The position numbers were made by a program, and so were the translations under genes. A stretch of DNA of 64,000 bases from JAXLQL01 sp046331625 (lineage in GTDB: Bacteria; Acidobacteriota; Terriglobia; Bryobacterales; Bryobacteraceae), in the NCBI GenBank assembly GCA_046331625.1, contig JAXLQL010000008.1:325289-389288 (forward strand). The letters are read 5' to 3'. A model generated the notes under the pieces. That model was not told where the DNA came from, searched no databases, and worked only from the letters and a program-made list of their open reading frames with translations. Within the stretch, counting starts at the first letter, position 1; each line of letters opens with the position of its first letter. Of this stretch, positions 7,718-14,602 are shown piece by piece.

Positions 7718-8060
7718 AGCGCGCCGGGAACCTCTGGCCACAGGTGACGGACTGGCAGAACCTGCTGGCCTCGGCACGGGCGGCCGCGCAAGGGAAGTGG
7801 TCGCGGCCGGATGTGGCGCGGTTCCTGGTGGATCTCGAGCCGAATGTCTGCGAATTGCAGCGAGACTTGCTCGACGGAACCTACACGCCCGGCGAGTATC
7901 GAACGTTCTGGATCCGCAATCCGAAGCCGCGGATGATTTCGGCGGCGCCGTTTCGCGACCGGTGGTCCACCACGCTTTGACACGGGTGCTCGAGCCAGTG
8001 TTCGAACCGAGGTTCACGGTGTTCTCGTTTCGCGTTGCGGAACGTAAGTCCTGCGCCGAT
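7714..8060 (+). pseudogene. DGR-type reverse transcriptase, truncated and frameshifted
   Basis: The first 80 or so codons read MKRAGNLWPQVTDWQNLL, ARFLVDLEPNVCELQRDLL, TYTPGEYRTFWIRNPKPR and MISAAPFRDR, the conserved N-terminus of DGR/retron-like reverse transcriptases (fingers region). At about 7960 one base is missing: the frame stops at 7980, while the next frame continues VVHHALTRVLEPVFEPRF and then breaks again around 8035. The palm domain with the catalytic YxDD motif is absent. The sequence after about 8060 is unrelated and leads into a toxin-antitoxin pair. The gene therefore cannot make an active enzyme. Its start overlaps the avd stop, the usual coupling in a DGR cassette. Confidence 0.85.
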
Positions 8061-8124
8061 GTTTGCAAACGTGACAGGATCGGCCAAAACCGCTAATGTG
8101 GAAAAGAGAAGGGAGTCGCAGCCC

Positions 8125-8355
8125 ATGACCATCCAAATCACCAGTCCTGAGGTTGAAGCCTTGATCCGGCAACGCATGCAATCAGGAGCCTTCAACAGCC
8201 CCGAAGACTTGATTCGCGAAGCCCTTCGGGCGTCCGCGCCCGACGCCCGGACCGGCGCAGCCTCGATTGCGGCCATGCAAGCCTGCCCCTATCCCGAGAT
8301 CGATATTGAGCCTGCTCGTGTGCCGTCACCACTGGTGCGGGATGTCGATCTCTGA
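8125..8355 (+). CDS. ParD/VapB-like antitoxin
   Basis: The product is 76 residues: MTIQITSPEVEALIRQRMQ ... FNSPEDLIREALRAS, the form of a ribbon-helix-helix antitoxin of the ParD-like type (beta strand TIQI, helix EALIRQRMQ, then FxSPEDLIREAL). The C-terminal tail would bind the toxin. GGGAG at 8111-8115 is the ribosome binding site. The stop overlaps the start of a PIN-domain gene by one base (TGATG), giving translational coupling. The antitoxin frame is intact while its toxin partner is truncated, so it may be an orphan that now only represses its own promoter. Confidence 0.8.
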   Translation: MTIQITSPEVEALIRQRMQSGAFNSPEDLIREALRASAPDARTGAASIAAMQACPYPEIDIEPARVPSPLVRDVDL

Positions 8356-8537
8356 TGGCGTGGCTACTCGATACTGACATTCTCTCCGAACTGCGTAAGC
8401 CGAGGGCGAAAGAGAGGGTTCGGGAGTTCATTGCGGGGGCTCCGCTTTCCGGCCTCTATATCAGCGTGGTCAGCTTGGCTGAGATTCGTTACGGCATCGA
8501 GTTGAGCTGCCCCGCTCTGTGCCGACTCGCCCGATGA
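8355..8537 (+). pseudogene. VapC-type PIN toxin, truncated
   Basis: The frame encodes MAWLLDTDILSELRKPRAKERVREF and YISVVSLAEIRYGIEL, the first half of a PIN ribonuclease with the first acidic residue (LLDTD) and the second (LAEIRYG). After residue 51 the reading changes to unrelated residues and stops at 8537; full VapC proteins are about 130-140 residues with two more acidic residues near the C-terminus. Those are missing, so the toxin should be inactive. It is translationally coupled to the antitoxin upstream. Confidence 0.8.
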
Positions 8538-8637
8538 GCGGCGGCGCGGGTTGCCGAGCGTATATTTGAATCCGCTCGATCACTTCGCGATGCGGGACTT
8601 ACACCTGCTGCAGCAATCGTCTACGCTGATTCGGAAA

Positions 8638-8772
8638 GCGGGACTCAAGTCCCGCGCTGGCTAACTAAAGCCCGCCCTACAAGAAGGTTCCGGTGCAACC
8701 GCGCTGACGGAGGAATGCACGAGTTTCAGGGCGGGAATGAAAGTCCCGCTGCAGGCTGAAAGCCTGCCCCAC
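8638..8772. repeat. Two copies of the two-hairpin intergenic repeat
   Basis: 8638-8681 reads GCGGGACTCAAGTCCCGC followed by GCTGGCTAACTAAAGCCCGC and CCTACA. 8729-8772 carries a second, more diverged unit with GCAGGCTGAAAGCCTGC and CCCCAC. Each unit is two adjacent imperfect palindromes. The same unit recurs at about 29.3, 33.8, 36.1, 43.4-43.6, 48.1-48.3, 49.2-49.4, 51.1 and 53.0-53.2 kb. Confidence 0.85.
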
Positions 8773-8789
8773 TGAGCAGTTCGAGTCGT

Positions 8790-8823
8790 GGTATATTTAT
8801 TCACAGATATGAATAAATATACC
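8790..8823. promoter_or_regulatory. Perfect palindrome, ARG-box-like operator
   Basis: GGTATATTTATTCA (8790-8803), a 6-bp spacer CAGATA and TGAATAAATATACC (8810-8823) form a perfect inverted repeat with 14-bp arms. TGAAT followed by A/T-rich DNA is the half-site of ArgR/AhrC ARG boxes. It covers the ATG of argC, so a repressor bound here would block the gene cluster, and the mRNA could fold over its own start codon. That the binder is ArgR is inferred from the half-site and the arginine genes. Confidence 0.6.
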
Positions 8824-9816
8824 GTGGGCGTCGCCGGCTTCCGCGGCTACAGCGGCGCCGAACTGGTCTCGATCCTCTCGCATCACCCCGGCGTCGAGCC
8901 CGTTCTGCTCGAACATCGCTCGGACTCCGAAGATCGCGCGCGACCCCGCTCCTATCGCGGACCACGCCGTGCCCCTTGCACCGCCGATGCGGTGCGCGCA
9001 GAGAAGATCGCCGCCGTGTTTCTGGCCACGCCCGCCGAGGTCTCGATGGAACTCGCGCCTGCGATGCTCGAAGCCGGCGCGAAGGTGATCGACCTCAGTG
9101 GCGCCTTCCGCTTCTCTTCCGCCGAGACGTACACGCGCTGGTACAAGGAGCCGCACACGCAAGCGGCGCTGCTGGCGGAAGCCGTCTACGGACTGCCTGA
9201 GTTTCACCGCGATCGCGTGAAAGGCGCGCGCCTGATCGCGAATCCGGGATGCTATCCGACGGCGGCGAATCTGGCCATCAAGCCGCTGGTCGAGTCAGGC
9301 TTGCTCGATGCGGCGGCCGACATCGTCTGCGACGCCAAGAGCGGCGTCAGCGGAGCCGGCCGCAAGCCGAGCCTCAAGACGAGCTTCTGCGAAGTCACCG
9401 AAAACTACTCCGCGTACTCGCTGCTCGATCATCGCCACGTGCCGGAAGTGCTCATTACGTCAGGCATCGAAGAGAGCGCGTTCAATTTTACGGCGCAGTT
9501 GATTCCGATTCATCGCGGCATCCTCGAGACGATCTACTTCCGCGCGCCCGGCGCATCGGCAGCGGCGATCCTCGCCGCTTACGAGAAGCGCTACGCCGGG
9601 GAACCGTTCGTGCGGATGTATGAACCCGGCAAGGTCCCGGACCTCGCAGCCGTGAATCACACCAACTTCTGCGACATCGGCTTCAAGTTCGACGCGGCTA
9701 CGGGTCGCGGAGTCGCGGTCAGTTGCATCGACAATCTCGGCAAGGGCGCCGCCGGACAAGCAGTGCAGAACATGAACCTCGTGCTCGGCTTTGAGGAAAC
9801 GGCAGGCCTCTTATGA
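8809..9816 (+). CDS. argC: N-acetyl-gamma-glutamyl-phosphate reductase
   Basis: This is the third step of arginine (ornithine) synthesis: NADPH-dependent reduction of N-acetylglutamyl phosphate to the semialdehyde in the cytosol. The product is 335 residues from ATG 8809. The N-terminal Rossmann motif is VGVAGFRGYSGAELV, the catalytic cysteine is in ANPGCYPTAAN, and FNFTAQLIPIHRGI and GKGAAGQAVQNMNL are typical of the family. GTG 8788 is an alternative start 21 bases upstream, but MNKYTVGVAG is the more usual N-terminus. It overlaps argB by 4 bp, so the cluster is an operon. The length is normal and the frame intact. Confidence 0.95.
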   Translation: MNKYTVGVAGFRGYSGAELVSILSHHPGVEPVLLEHRSDSEDRARPRSYRGPRRAPCTADAVRAEKIAAVFLATPAEVSMELAPAMLEAGAKVIDLSGAFRFSSAETYTRWYKEPHTQAALLAEAVYGLPEFHRDRVKGARLIANPGCYPTAANLAIKPLVESGLLDAAADIVCDAKSGVSGAGRKPSLKTSFCEVTENYSAYSLLDHRHVPEVLITSGIEESAFNFTAQLIPIHRGILETIYFRAPGASAAAILAAYEKRYAGEPFVRMYEPGKVPDLAAVNHTNFCDIGFKFDAATGRGVAVSCIDNLGKGAAGQAVQNMNLVLGFEETAGLL

Positions 9817-10586
9817 AAGTCCTGGTCAAGCTCGGCGGAACCCTCCTCGACGAAGAAGCCTCGCGAGCGCGCCTCTCGGCTGAGATCGCGGCTGAGTCCA
9901 AAGGCGAAGGCGTGCGCATGACCGTGGTCCACGGCGGCGGCAAGCAGATGACGCGCTTCCTCACCGAGCGCGGCGTGGAGAGCCGCTTTGTGAATGGCCT
10001 CCGCGTGAGTACTCCGGAAGTGATTGACGCAGTGCTGAAGGTCTTCGCGGGAACGGTGAATCATACGCTGGTGGCGTCGCTCGTTGCTGCGGGAGCCGAC
10101 GCGGTTGGGCTCACGGGGATCGATGCCGCACTCACCGAGGCCGAACAGTGGAGCGAAGAGCTCGGCGCGGTGGGCCGTCCCGTGCGCGCCAACGCGCGCT
10201 TGCTCGATGTGCTGACGGCGAACGGATACCTGCCGGTGGTCGCTTGTGTGGCGGGCGACCGCGCGGGGAACATCTACAACGTCAACGCGGACCAGATGGC
10301 CGCCGCCTGCGCCGCCGGCTTCGCCGCCGATCGCGTGCTGTTCCTCACCGACGTGCCGGGCGTGATGGATGCTTCGAAGCGCGTGATCGCGACCCTGCGG
10401 CGCGGCGAGAGCCAAGCGCTCATCGATTCCGGAATCGCCACCGGTGGGATGCAGGCCAAGCTCGAAGCCGCTCATCGTGCGCTCGATGGCGGCGTGGGGC
10501 AGATCGTGATCGCGCCGGGCGCCGAACCCGGAATCGTGGCGCGGCTGTTGGCCGGGGAAATCGCCGGAACTCGAATCATCGCGTAA
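9813..10586 (+). CDS. argB: Acetylglutamate kinase
   Basis: This enzyme phosphorylates N-acetylglutamate with ATP, the second step of arginine synthesis. The product is 257 residues, the short form. Amino acid kinase signatures are VLVKLGGTLLDEE at the N-terminus, VHGGGKQMT (acetylglutamate binding), NVNADQMAAACAAGF, VLFLTDVPGVMD and IATGGMQAKLEAA. The short length and lack of the N-terminal helix suggest the arginine-insensitive, LysZ/E. coli-like class; feedback control may then rest on the operator before argC or on the GNAT enzyme downstream. ATGA overlap with argC shows co-translation. Confidence 0.95.
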   Translation: MKVLVKLGGTLLDEEASRARLSAEIAAESKGEGVRMTVVHGGGKQMTRFLTERGVESRFVNGLRVSTPEVIDAVLKVFAGTVNHTLVASLVAAGADAVGLTGIDAALTEAEQWSEELGAVGRPVRANARLLDVLTANGYLPVVACVAGDRAGNIYNVNADQMAAACAAGFAADRVLFLTDVPGVMDASKRVIATLRRGESQALIDSGIATGGMQAKLEAAHRALDGGVGQIVIAPGAEPGIVARLLAGEIAGTRIIA

Positions 10587-10598
10587 GGGGAGGAAGCC

Positions 10599-11144
10599 AT
10601 GTTGCTTCGCAAAGCCACCATGAACGACATCCCGGACCTGTTGACCCTCATCAACAGCTACGCCAACCAAGGGATCATGCTCCCGCGGACCGAGTTCGAA
10701 CTGGCCGAGAGCATTCGCGACTTCACGGTCGCCGTGGTAGCCGGACGCACGGCGGGGTGCGCCGCGCTCCATTTCTATACGCCGACGGCGGCCGAGGTTC
10801 GGTCGCTGGCGGTGGATCCGGCGATGAAGGGGACTGGCGTCGGGCGGGCGCTGTGCGAAACGCTCGAAACCGAAGCGCGCCAGATGGGCTTGGCGTCGCT
10901 GTTCGCGTTCACCTACGTGCCCGGCTTCTTCAGTAAGCTGGGATACGCGCAAGTGGATCGAGGGGCGCTTCCCCAGAAGGCGTGGAAAGACTGCTTGCGG
11001 TGTCCGAAGTTCCAAAGCTGCGACGAGATCGCTGTCCACAAGCAGCTCCGGGCTGTGGAAAACTTTCGTACCTCAGTGGAACCCCTTAGGATTCTCAAGG
11101 ATTCGGCTGTGGGAGCCCCTGTGAGAATCCCTGTGGAAAAATAG
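10599..11144 (+). CDS. GNAT acetyltransferase, short N-acetylglutamate synthase type
   Basis: The product is a 181-residue GNAT protein: N-terminal LRKATMNDIPDLLTLIN, acetyl-CoA pyrophosphate-binding region VRSLAVDPAMKGTGVGRALCETL, and YVPGFFSKLGYAQVDR. Short GNATs of this kind, linked to arg genes, act as N-acetylglutamate synthases (ArgA-like step 1) in several phyla, transferring acetyl from acetyl-CoA to glutamate. Position 12 bases after argB supports that role and would complete steps 1-3 here. There is no amino-acid-kinase domain, unlike classical ArgA. The cysteine-rich part DCLRCPKFQSC is a feature of this short family. GGGGAGG precedes the ATG. Confidence 0.85.
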   Translation: MLLRKATMNDIPDLLTLINSYANQGIMLPRTEFELAESIRDFTVAVVAGRTAGCAALHFYTPTAAEVRSLAVDPAMKGTGVGRALCETLETEARQMGLASLFAFTYVPGFFSKLGYAQVDRGALPQKAWKDCLRCPKFQSCDEIAVHKQLRAVENFRTSVEPLRILKDSAVGAPVRIPVEK

Positions 11145-11303
11145 AGGAACTCGAATCTTTGCCTGCATTTTGGCAGAGAATTTCTTCGCCCTCCGGCCAC
11201 TACAGTATAGAGAAGCCCCTCCACGTAGGGGTGGAATCGACACGCAAAAAAACCCTCGCGTAGGGCTTTCCATCTAGCCCACTTCTAGGGTAAGATCATC
11301 TAG

Positions 11304-11320
11304 AACTAGTAGTACTAGTT
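11304..11320. promoter_or_regulatory. Perfect palindrome before the MoeA-like gene
   Basis: AACTAGT-AGT-ACTAGTT is a perfect inverted repeat with 7-bp arms and a 3-bp spacer, 22 bp before the ATG at 11343. GAGGAG at 11325-11330 follows it. Its symmetry and position fit an operator or a small RNA hairpin at the ribosome binding site. No known regulator site was recognised. Confidence 0.4.
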
Positions 11321-11342
11321 GCGTGAGGAGCCCCATTACTAA

Positions 11343-12314
11343 ATGAAAGCACAGACTGTAGGAGTGAAGGAATCGGCTGGCCGGATCTTGTGCTGTACCA
11401 TATTCAAGCCAGGCGGCCGGAAGTTGTTGGCCAAAGGACACGTGATCAGTGATGAAGACGTGAGACTGCTGGAGACCGAGGGGATGGAACAGGTCTGGGT
11501 CACCGAGCTGGAAGACGGCGAAGTGGCCGAAGACGACGCGGTATCGCAGGTGGCGCAAGCCATGGGCTGCGGCTGCGTGGAGGTGAGGTTGGCGGCTGGA
11601 GGCAGAGCGAACTTGTTCGCCACCGAAGATTGCTGCGTACTGGTGGACGACGAGTTGCTGAAGCAGATCAACTGCGCAGCCAGCATCGTGATCGCCACCG
11701 CCCTCAATTTCAGCTATGCAAAAGCGGGCACGCGAATCGCCACCGTAAAGAGCGCACCGTTCGCGGTGGCAAAGGCGCAGCTCGAAGCAGTGATAACCAT
11801 ACTCAAAGAACGAGGGCCGATACTGCAGTCGCGCCCGGTCCGGAACCCCCAGATCGGCGTTTTGTATACCGACCCCGTCAGCGGTGACCGCGCCCGCCAG
11901 TTGTTCGAGGGCATCATGCGGCAAAGGCTGGAACGCTTCGGCATCAACCCTGCCTATGTACTCACCGCCACCGAAGACGACCCCAACGTGATGCGCGCGC
12001 TCCAGCACCTGGTGCGCTCGCGCTCGACGGCGATTCTGGTTGCATCGACGACAGCTCCGGCCGGTCCGGAAGACGTGATCGGACGCGCGATGATGCAGAT
12101 CGGATGCCACATCGAGAAGTTTCTGGCGCCGGTGGAACCGGGCAACCTGCTGCTGCTCGGCTACAAAGACGAGATCCCGATCGTGTCGGCTCCTGGCTGC
12201 TACCGCTCCGCCAAAGCGAACGTCGTGGACCTGGTGCTTCCGCCGATGATGTCCCGCTACCGTTTGTCGGGGTGGGAATTGGCGTCACTCGGGCACGGTG
12301 GGCTGCTCGGGTAG
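11343..12314 (+). CDS. Molybdopterin-binding MoeA-like protein
   Basis: The product is 323 residues. The N-terminal part (AGRILCCTIFKPGGRKLLAKGHVISDEDVRLLE is its content over residues 12-45) is the SAF-like/MoeA N-terminal type with a GxxL AKGxxI DxxDV pattern. The C-terminal part (about 170-320) is an MPT-binding MoaB/Mog fold with IGVLYTDPVSGDRA, ILVASTTAPAGPEDVIGRAM and VEPGNLLLLGYKDEIPIVSAPGCYR. Proteins of this build are annotated as molybdopterin-binding or MoeA-like, in some species fused to a cytidylyltransferase. A role in molybdenum cofactor insertion or modification is likely but the exact reaction is not shown. It has a terminator behind it and is monocistronic. Confidence 0.75.
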   Translation: MKAQTVGVKESAGRILCCTIFKPGGRKLLAKGHVISDEDVRLLETEGMEQVWVTELEDGEVAEDDAVSQVAQAMGCGCVEVRLAAGGRANLFATEDCCVLVDDELLKQINCAASIVIATALNFSYAKAGTRIATVKSAPFAVAKAQLEAVITILKERGPILQSRPVRNPQIGVLYTDPVSGDRARQLFEGIMRQRLERFGINPAYVLTATEDDPNVMRALQHLVRSRSTAILVASTTAPAGPEDVIGRAMMQIGCHIEKFLAPVEPGNLLLLGYKDEIPIVSAPGCYRSAKANVVDLVLPPMMSRYRLSGWELASLGHGGLLG

Positions 12315-12387
12315 TAGTTTTCTTTCGTTCTCCTCCACAGATGCGTGGCCGGTCTCCGAGCCGGCTGCGCTATCTCCTCCGTAGAGA

Positions 12388-12421
12388 GCCGGGCGTACCC
12401 CCAAGACGCCCGGCTTTTTTT
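12388..12421 (+). terminator. Rho-independent terminator
   Basis: GCCGGGCGT (12388-12396) pairs perfectly with ACGCCCGGC (12406-12414), 9 bp with a 9-nt loop, followed by seven T. It ends the transcript of the MoeA-like gene and insulates the chitinase gene downstream. Confidence 0.9.
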
Positions 12422-12641
12422 CCCAATTGCCAGATGGACGTTCAATTGCCATACTGATTCGAGTACCGGAGCATTGGACCACCGAGTCCTGGCCCGATAC
12501 GGATCGAACATGAGGGAGATTCCCGTCGAGGACTCCCCATCCGCGGTCTTGCTTCGGCAGGGCCGCCTATTACTGACGCGTGGCACGGATCCCCATCGAG
12601 CATGGGCTGGGTGCATTCGTGGCACGTCCGGAGGATGTCTC

Positions 12642-14558
12642 GTGACTGCTCGAGGAAGTTTTTACGCGGCCACTGCGCTGCTCTGCCTTTCTTACACACC
12701 TGCCTTCGCTCAACAGGCGGCCCTCGTTTATCATCTCGATTCCAGTTGGGGAACGGGTCTCCAAGCAGGGATTACCGTCACGAATACCGGAAAGACCACT
12801 CTCAAGGGGTGGACTCTCGCATTCGACTATCCGCACCAGATCAATAGCCTTTGGGACGCAAAAATCCGAAGCCAGAAGGGCGCTTCCTATGTGCTCGAGG
12901 GTCCGGGTTGGAACAAGGACTTGGTGCCCGGCGGACAGGCGTGGATCGGCTGGGTGGCGACTCTCTCGGGCGACCCCAAGGCTCCGAGTGGATGTGCCAT
13001 GCCCGGCGTCACGGTCACTGCTCCCACGTGCGCGGCCGGATCCACGGACAACGTGCCGCCGAGCGTACCGGCGGGGCTGCGGTCCACTGGGCAAACCACC
13101 ACGTCGATCACGCTCGCCTGGGACGCTTCGAATGACGGCTCGGGCGGAAGCGGCGTGGCGAACTATGACGTGCGGATGGGCTCCGCGGTGATCGGCGCCA
13201 CGGCGCAGACTACGTTCACCGCGACGAACCTCACCGCCGGGACCTCGTACTCGTTCGCCGTGCGCGCTCGCGACAAAGCGGGCAACGTGTCCACGTTCAG
13301 CCCGAACCTCACGGCGTCTACGTCGCAGCCGGTGAGCTGCGCGCAACCGCCCGCCACGCCCACCGGGCTCAAGGTAAGCGGCATCACGGCGAACTCGGCG
13401 ACGCTCGCATGGACCGCGTCTCCGCCCATGGCCGGCTGCAACATCACGTATCGCATCTGGCTCAACGGAGTTGCGCTCGCGGCGTCGATTCCCGAGACGG
13501 GCTATCTGCTCTCCGGGCTGACGCCTTCTACCACGAACTCGGTTGCGGTGTCGGCGCAGGATCAAGTTGGGCCTTCGCTCGCTTCGCCGGCAGTGGTGTT
13601 TCAGACCGCGCCCGCCGTCACCACTGTGTCGAGCTTTCCGCCGCGCGTGTTCGCGCCTTACGTGGACATGCTCCTGTGGCCGACGCCGGACTTGGCGAAC
13701 ATCTCGCTCACTACGGGCGTGAAGTACTTCACCGCGGCGTTCGTGGTTTCGGGCGCCGGATGCCAAGCTTCGTGGGGCGGCATCGTGCCCGTGGCGCAGG
13801 ACTTTCTCGTGCCCGAGGTCGATGCCCTGCGCAAGGCCGGCGGCGATGTGATCGTCTCGTTCGGAGGCGCGTTCGGAATTGAACTGGGACAGGCGTGCGG
13901 CACGGTCTCGTCGCTGCAAAGCCAGTATCAGTATGTGATCGACAAATTCCACGCCACGCGGATCGACTTCGACATCGAAGGAGCCGCGGTTGCCGACACG
14001 GCTTCGATCGATCGCCGCAACAAAGCGATCGCGGGGTTGCAGGCAGCGGCGCGCGCGAGCGGCAGGGCGCTCACGGTGCAGTACACGCTTCCGGCGTTGC
14101 CCACGGGGCTCACTGCCGATGGAGTGAACCTACTTCGGAACGCGGTTCAGAACGGGGTCGATCTCGGGATCCTCAACGTGATGGCGATGGACTATGGCAG
14201 CGCCGTGGCGGATCCGAACAAGATGGGACAAGCCGCCATCGACGCCGTCAATGCGACGTTCGCGCAGATGAAGCCGGTCTACGGCTCGGCCAAAACGGAC
14301 GCGCAACTGCGCGCGATGCAGGGGGTGACGCCGATGATCGGGCTGAACGATGTGGTGCCCGAGGTGTTCACACTTGCAACCGACGCCGGTCTGGTGTTGA
14401 ACTTCGCTACGGCGAACCGGCTGGGTCTGCTCGCGATGTGGTCAATCGGGCGGGATCATCCGTGCAGCGGATCTCCGCAAGTGTCGCCCACGTGTAGCGG
14501 CGTTCCGCAAGCCGACTGGGCGTTCTCGCGCTTCTTCTATCCCTTCACGGGCCAGTAG
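12642..14558 (+). CDS. Secreted chitinase: CBM2, two FN3, GH18
   Basis: The product is 638 residues from GTG 12642; GGAGG at 12630-12634 decides this start over longer in-frame options. Domains in order: signal peptide ending in AFAQ; a family 2 carbohydrate-binding module (YHLDSSWGTGLQAGITVTN, LKGWTLAF, PGGQAWIGW) at about 25-125; two fibronectin type III domains (about 135-225 and 230-320); and a GH18 catalytic domain to the end. The GH18 active-site strand is RIDFDIEG, with the acid/base Glu; VIVSFGGAFG and LNVMAMDYG are the other barrel signatures. It should hydrolyse chitin outside the cell. It is alone between a terminator and a glycosyltransferase gene. Confidence 0.9.
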   Translation: MTARGSFYAATALLCLSYTPAFAQQAALVYHLDSSWGTGLQAGITVTNTGKTTLKGWTLAFDYPHQINSLWDAKIRSQKGASYVLEGPGWNKDLVPGGQAWIGWVATLSGDPKAPSGCAMPGVTVTAPTCAAGSTDNVPPSVPAGLRSTGQTTTSITLAWDASNDGSGGSGVANYDVRMGSAVIGATAQTTFTATNLTAGTSYSFAVRARDKAGNVSTFSPNLTASTSQPVSCAQPPATPTGLKVSGITANSATLAWTASPPMAGCNITYRIWLNGVALAASIPETGYLLSGLTPSTTNSVAVSAQDQVGPSLASPAVVFQTAPAVTTVSSFPPRVFAPYVDMLLWPTPDLANISLTTGVKYFTAAFVVSGAGCQASWGGIVPVAQDFLVPEVDALRKAGGDVIVSFGGAFGIELGQACGTVSSLQSQYQYVIDKFHATRIDFDIEGAAVADTASIDRRNKAIAGLQAAARASGRALTVQYTLPALPTGLTADGVNLLRNAVQNGVDLGILNVMAMDYGSAVADPNKMGQAAIDAVNATFAQMKPVYGSAKTDAQLRAMQGVTPMIGLNDVVPEVFTLATDAGLVLNFATANRLGLLAMWSIGRDHPCSGSPQVSPTCSGVPQADWAFSRFFYPFTGQ

Positions 14559-14602
14559 CACGTGCCGCACGAAGGGCTCCGTTCATGCGATGATTGTAAG
14601 CG

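Noticed and set aside
7298..8124. Search for a DGR template repeat after the variable region, between avd and RT, and after the RT remnant
   Set aside because: No stretch resembling 7200-7298 with extra adenines was found by eye. avd and RT overlap, so there is no room between them, and DNA after 8060 is unrelated.
8788..8808. GTG 8788 as argC start
   Set aside because: It would add MVYLFTD before the usual MNKYTVGVAG and read through the palindrome; ATG 8809 fits the family better. Not fully excluded.
11210..11275. Short hairpins CCCCTcCACGTAGGGG and CCCTCGCGTAGGG as a terminator of the arg genes
   Set aside because: Stems are only 4-5 bp and the T run is short on the plus strand; not strong enough to annotate.
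12345..12641. Longer N-terminus for the chitinase
   Set aside because: The added ~99 residues run through the terminator of the gene upstream and are not protein-like; GTG 12642 has a strong ribosome binding site and a signal peptide.
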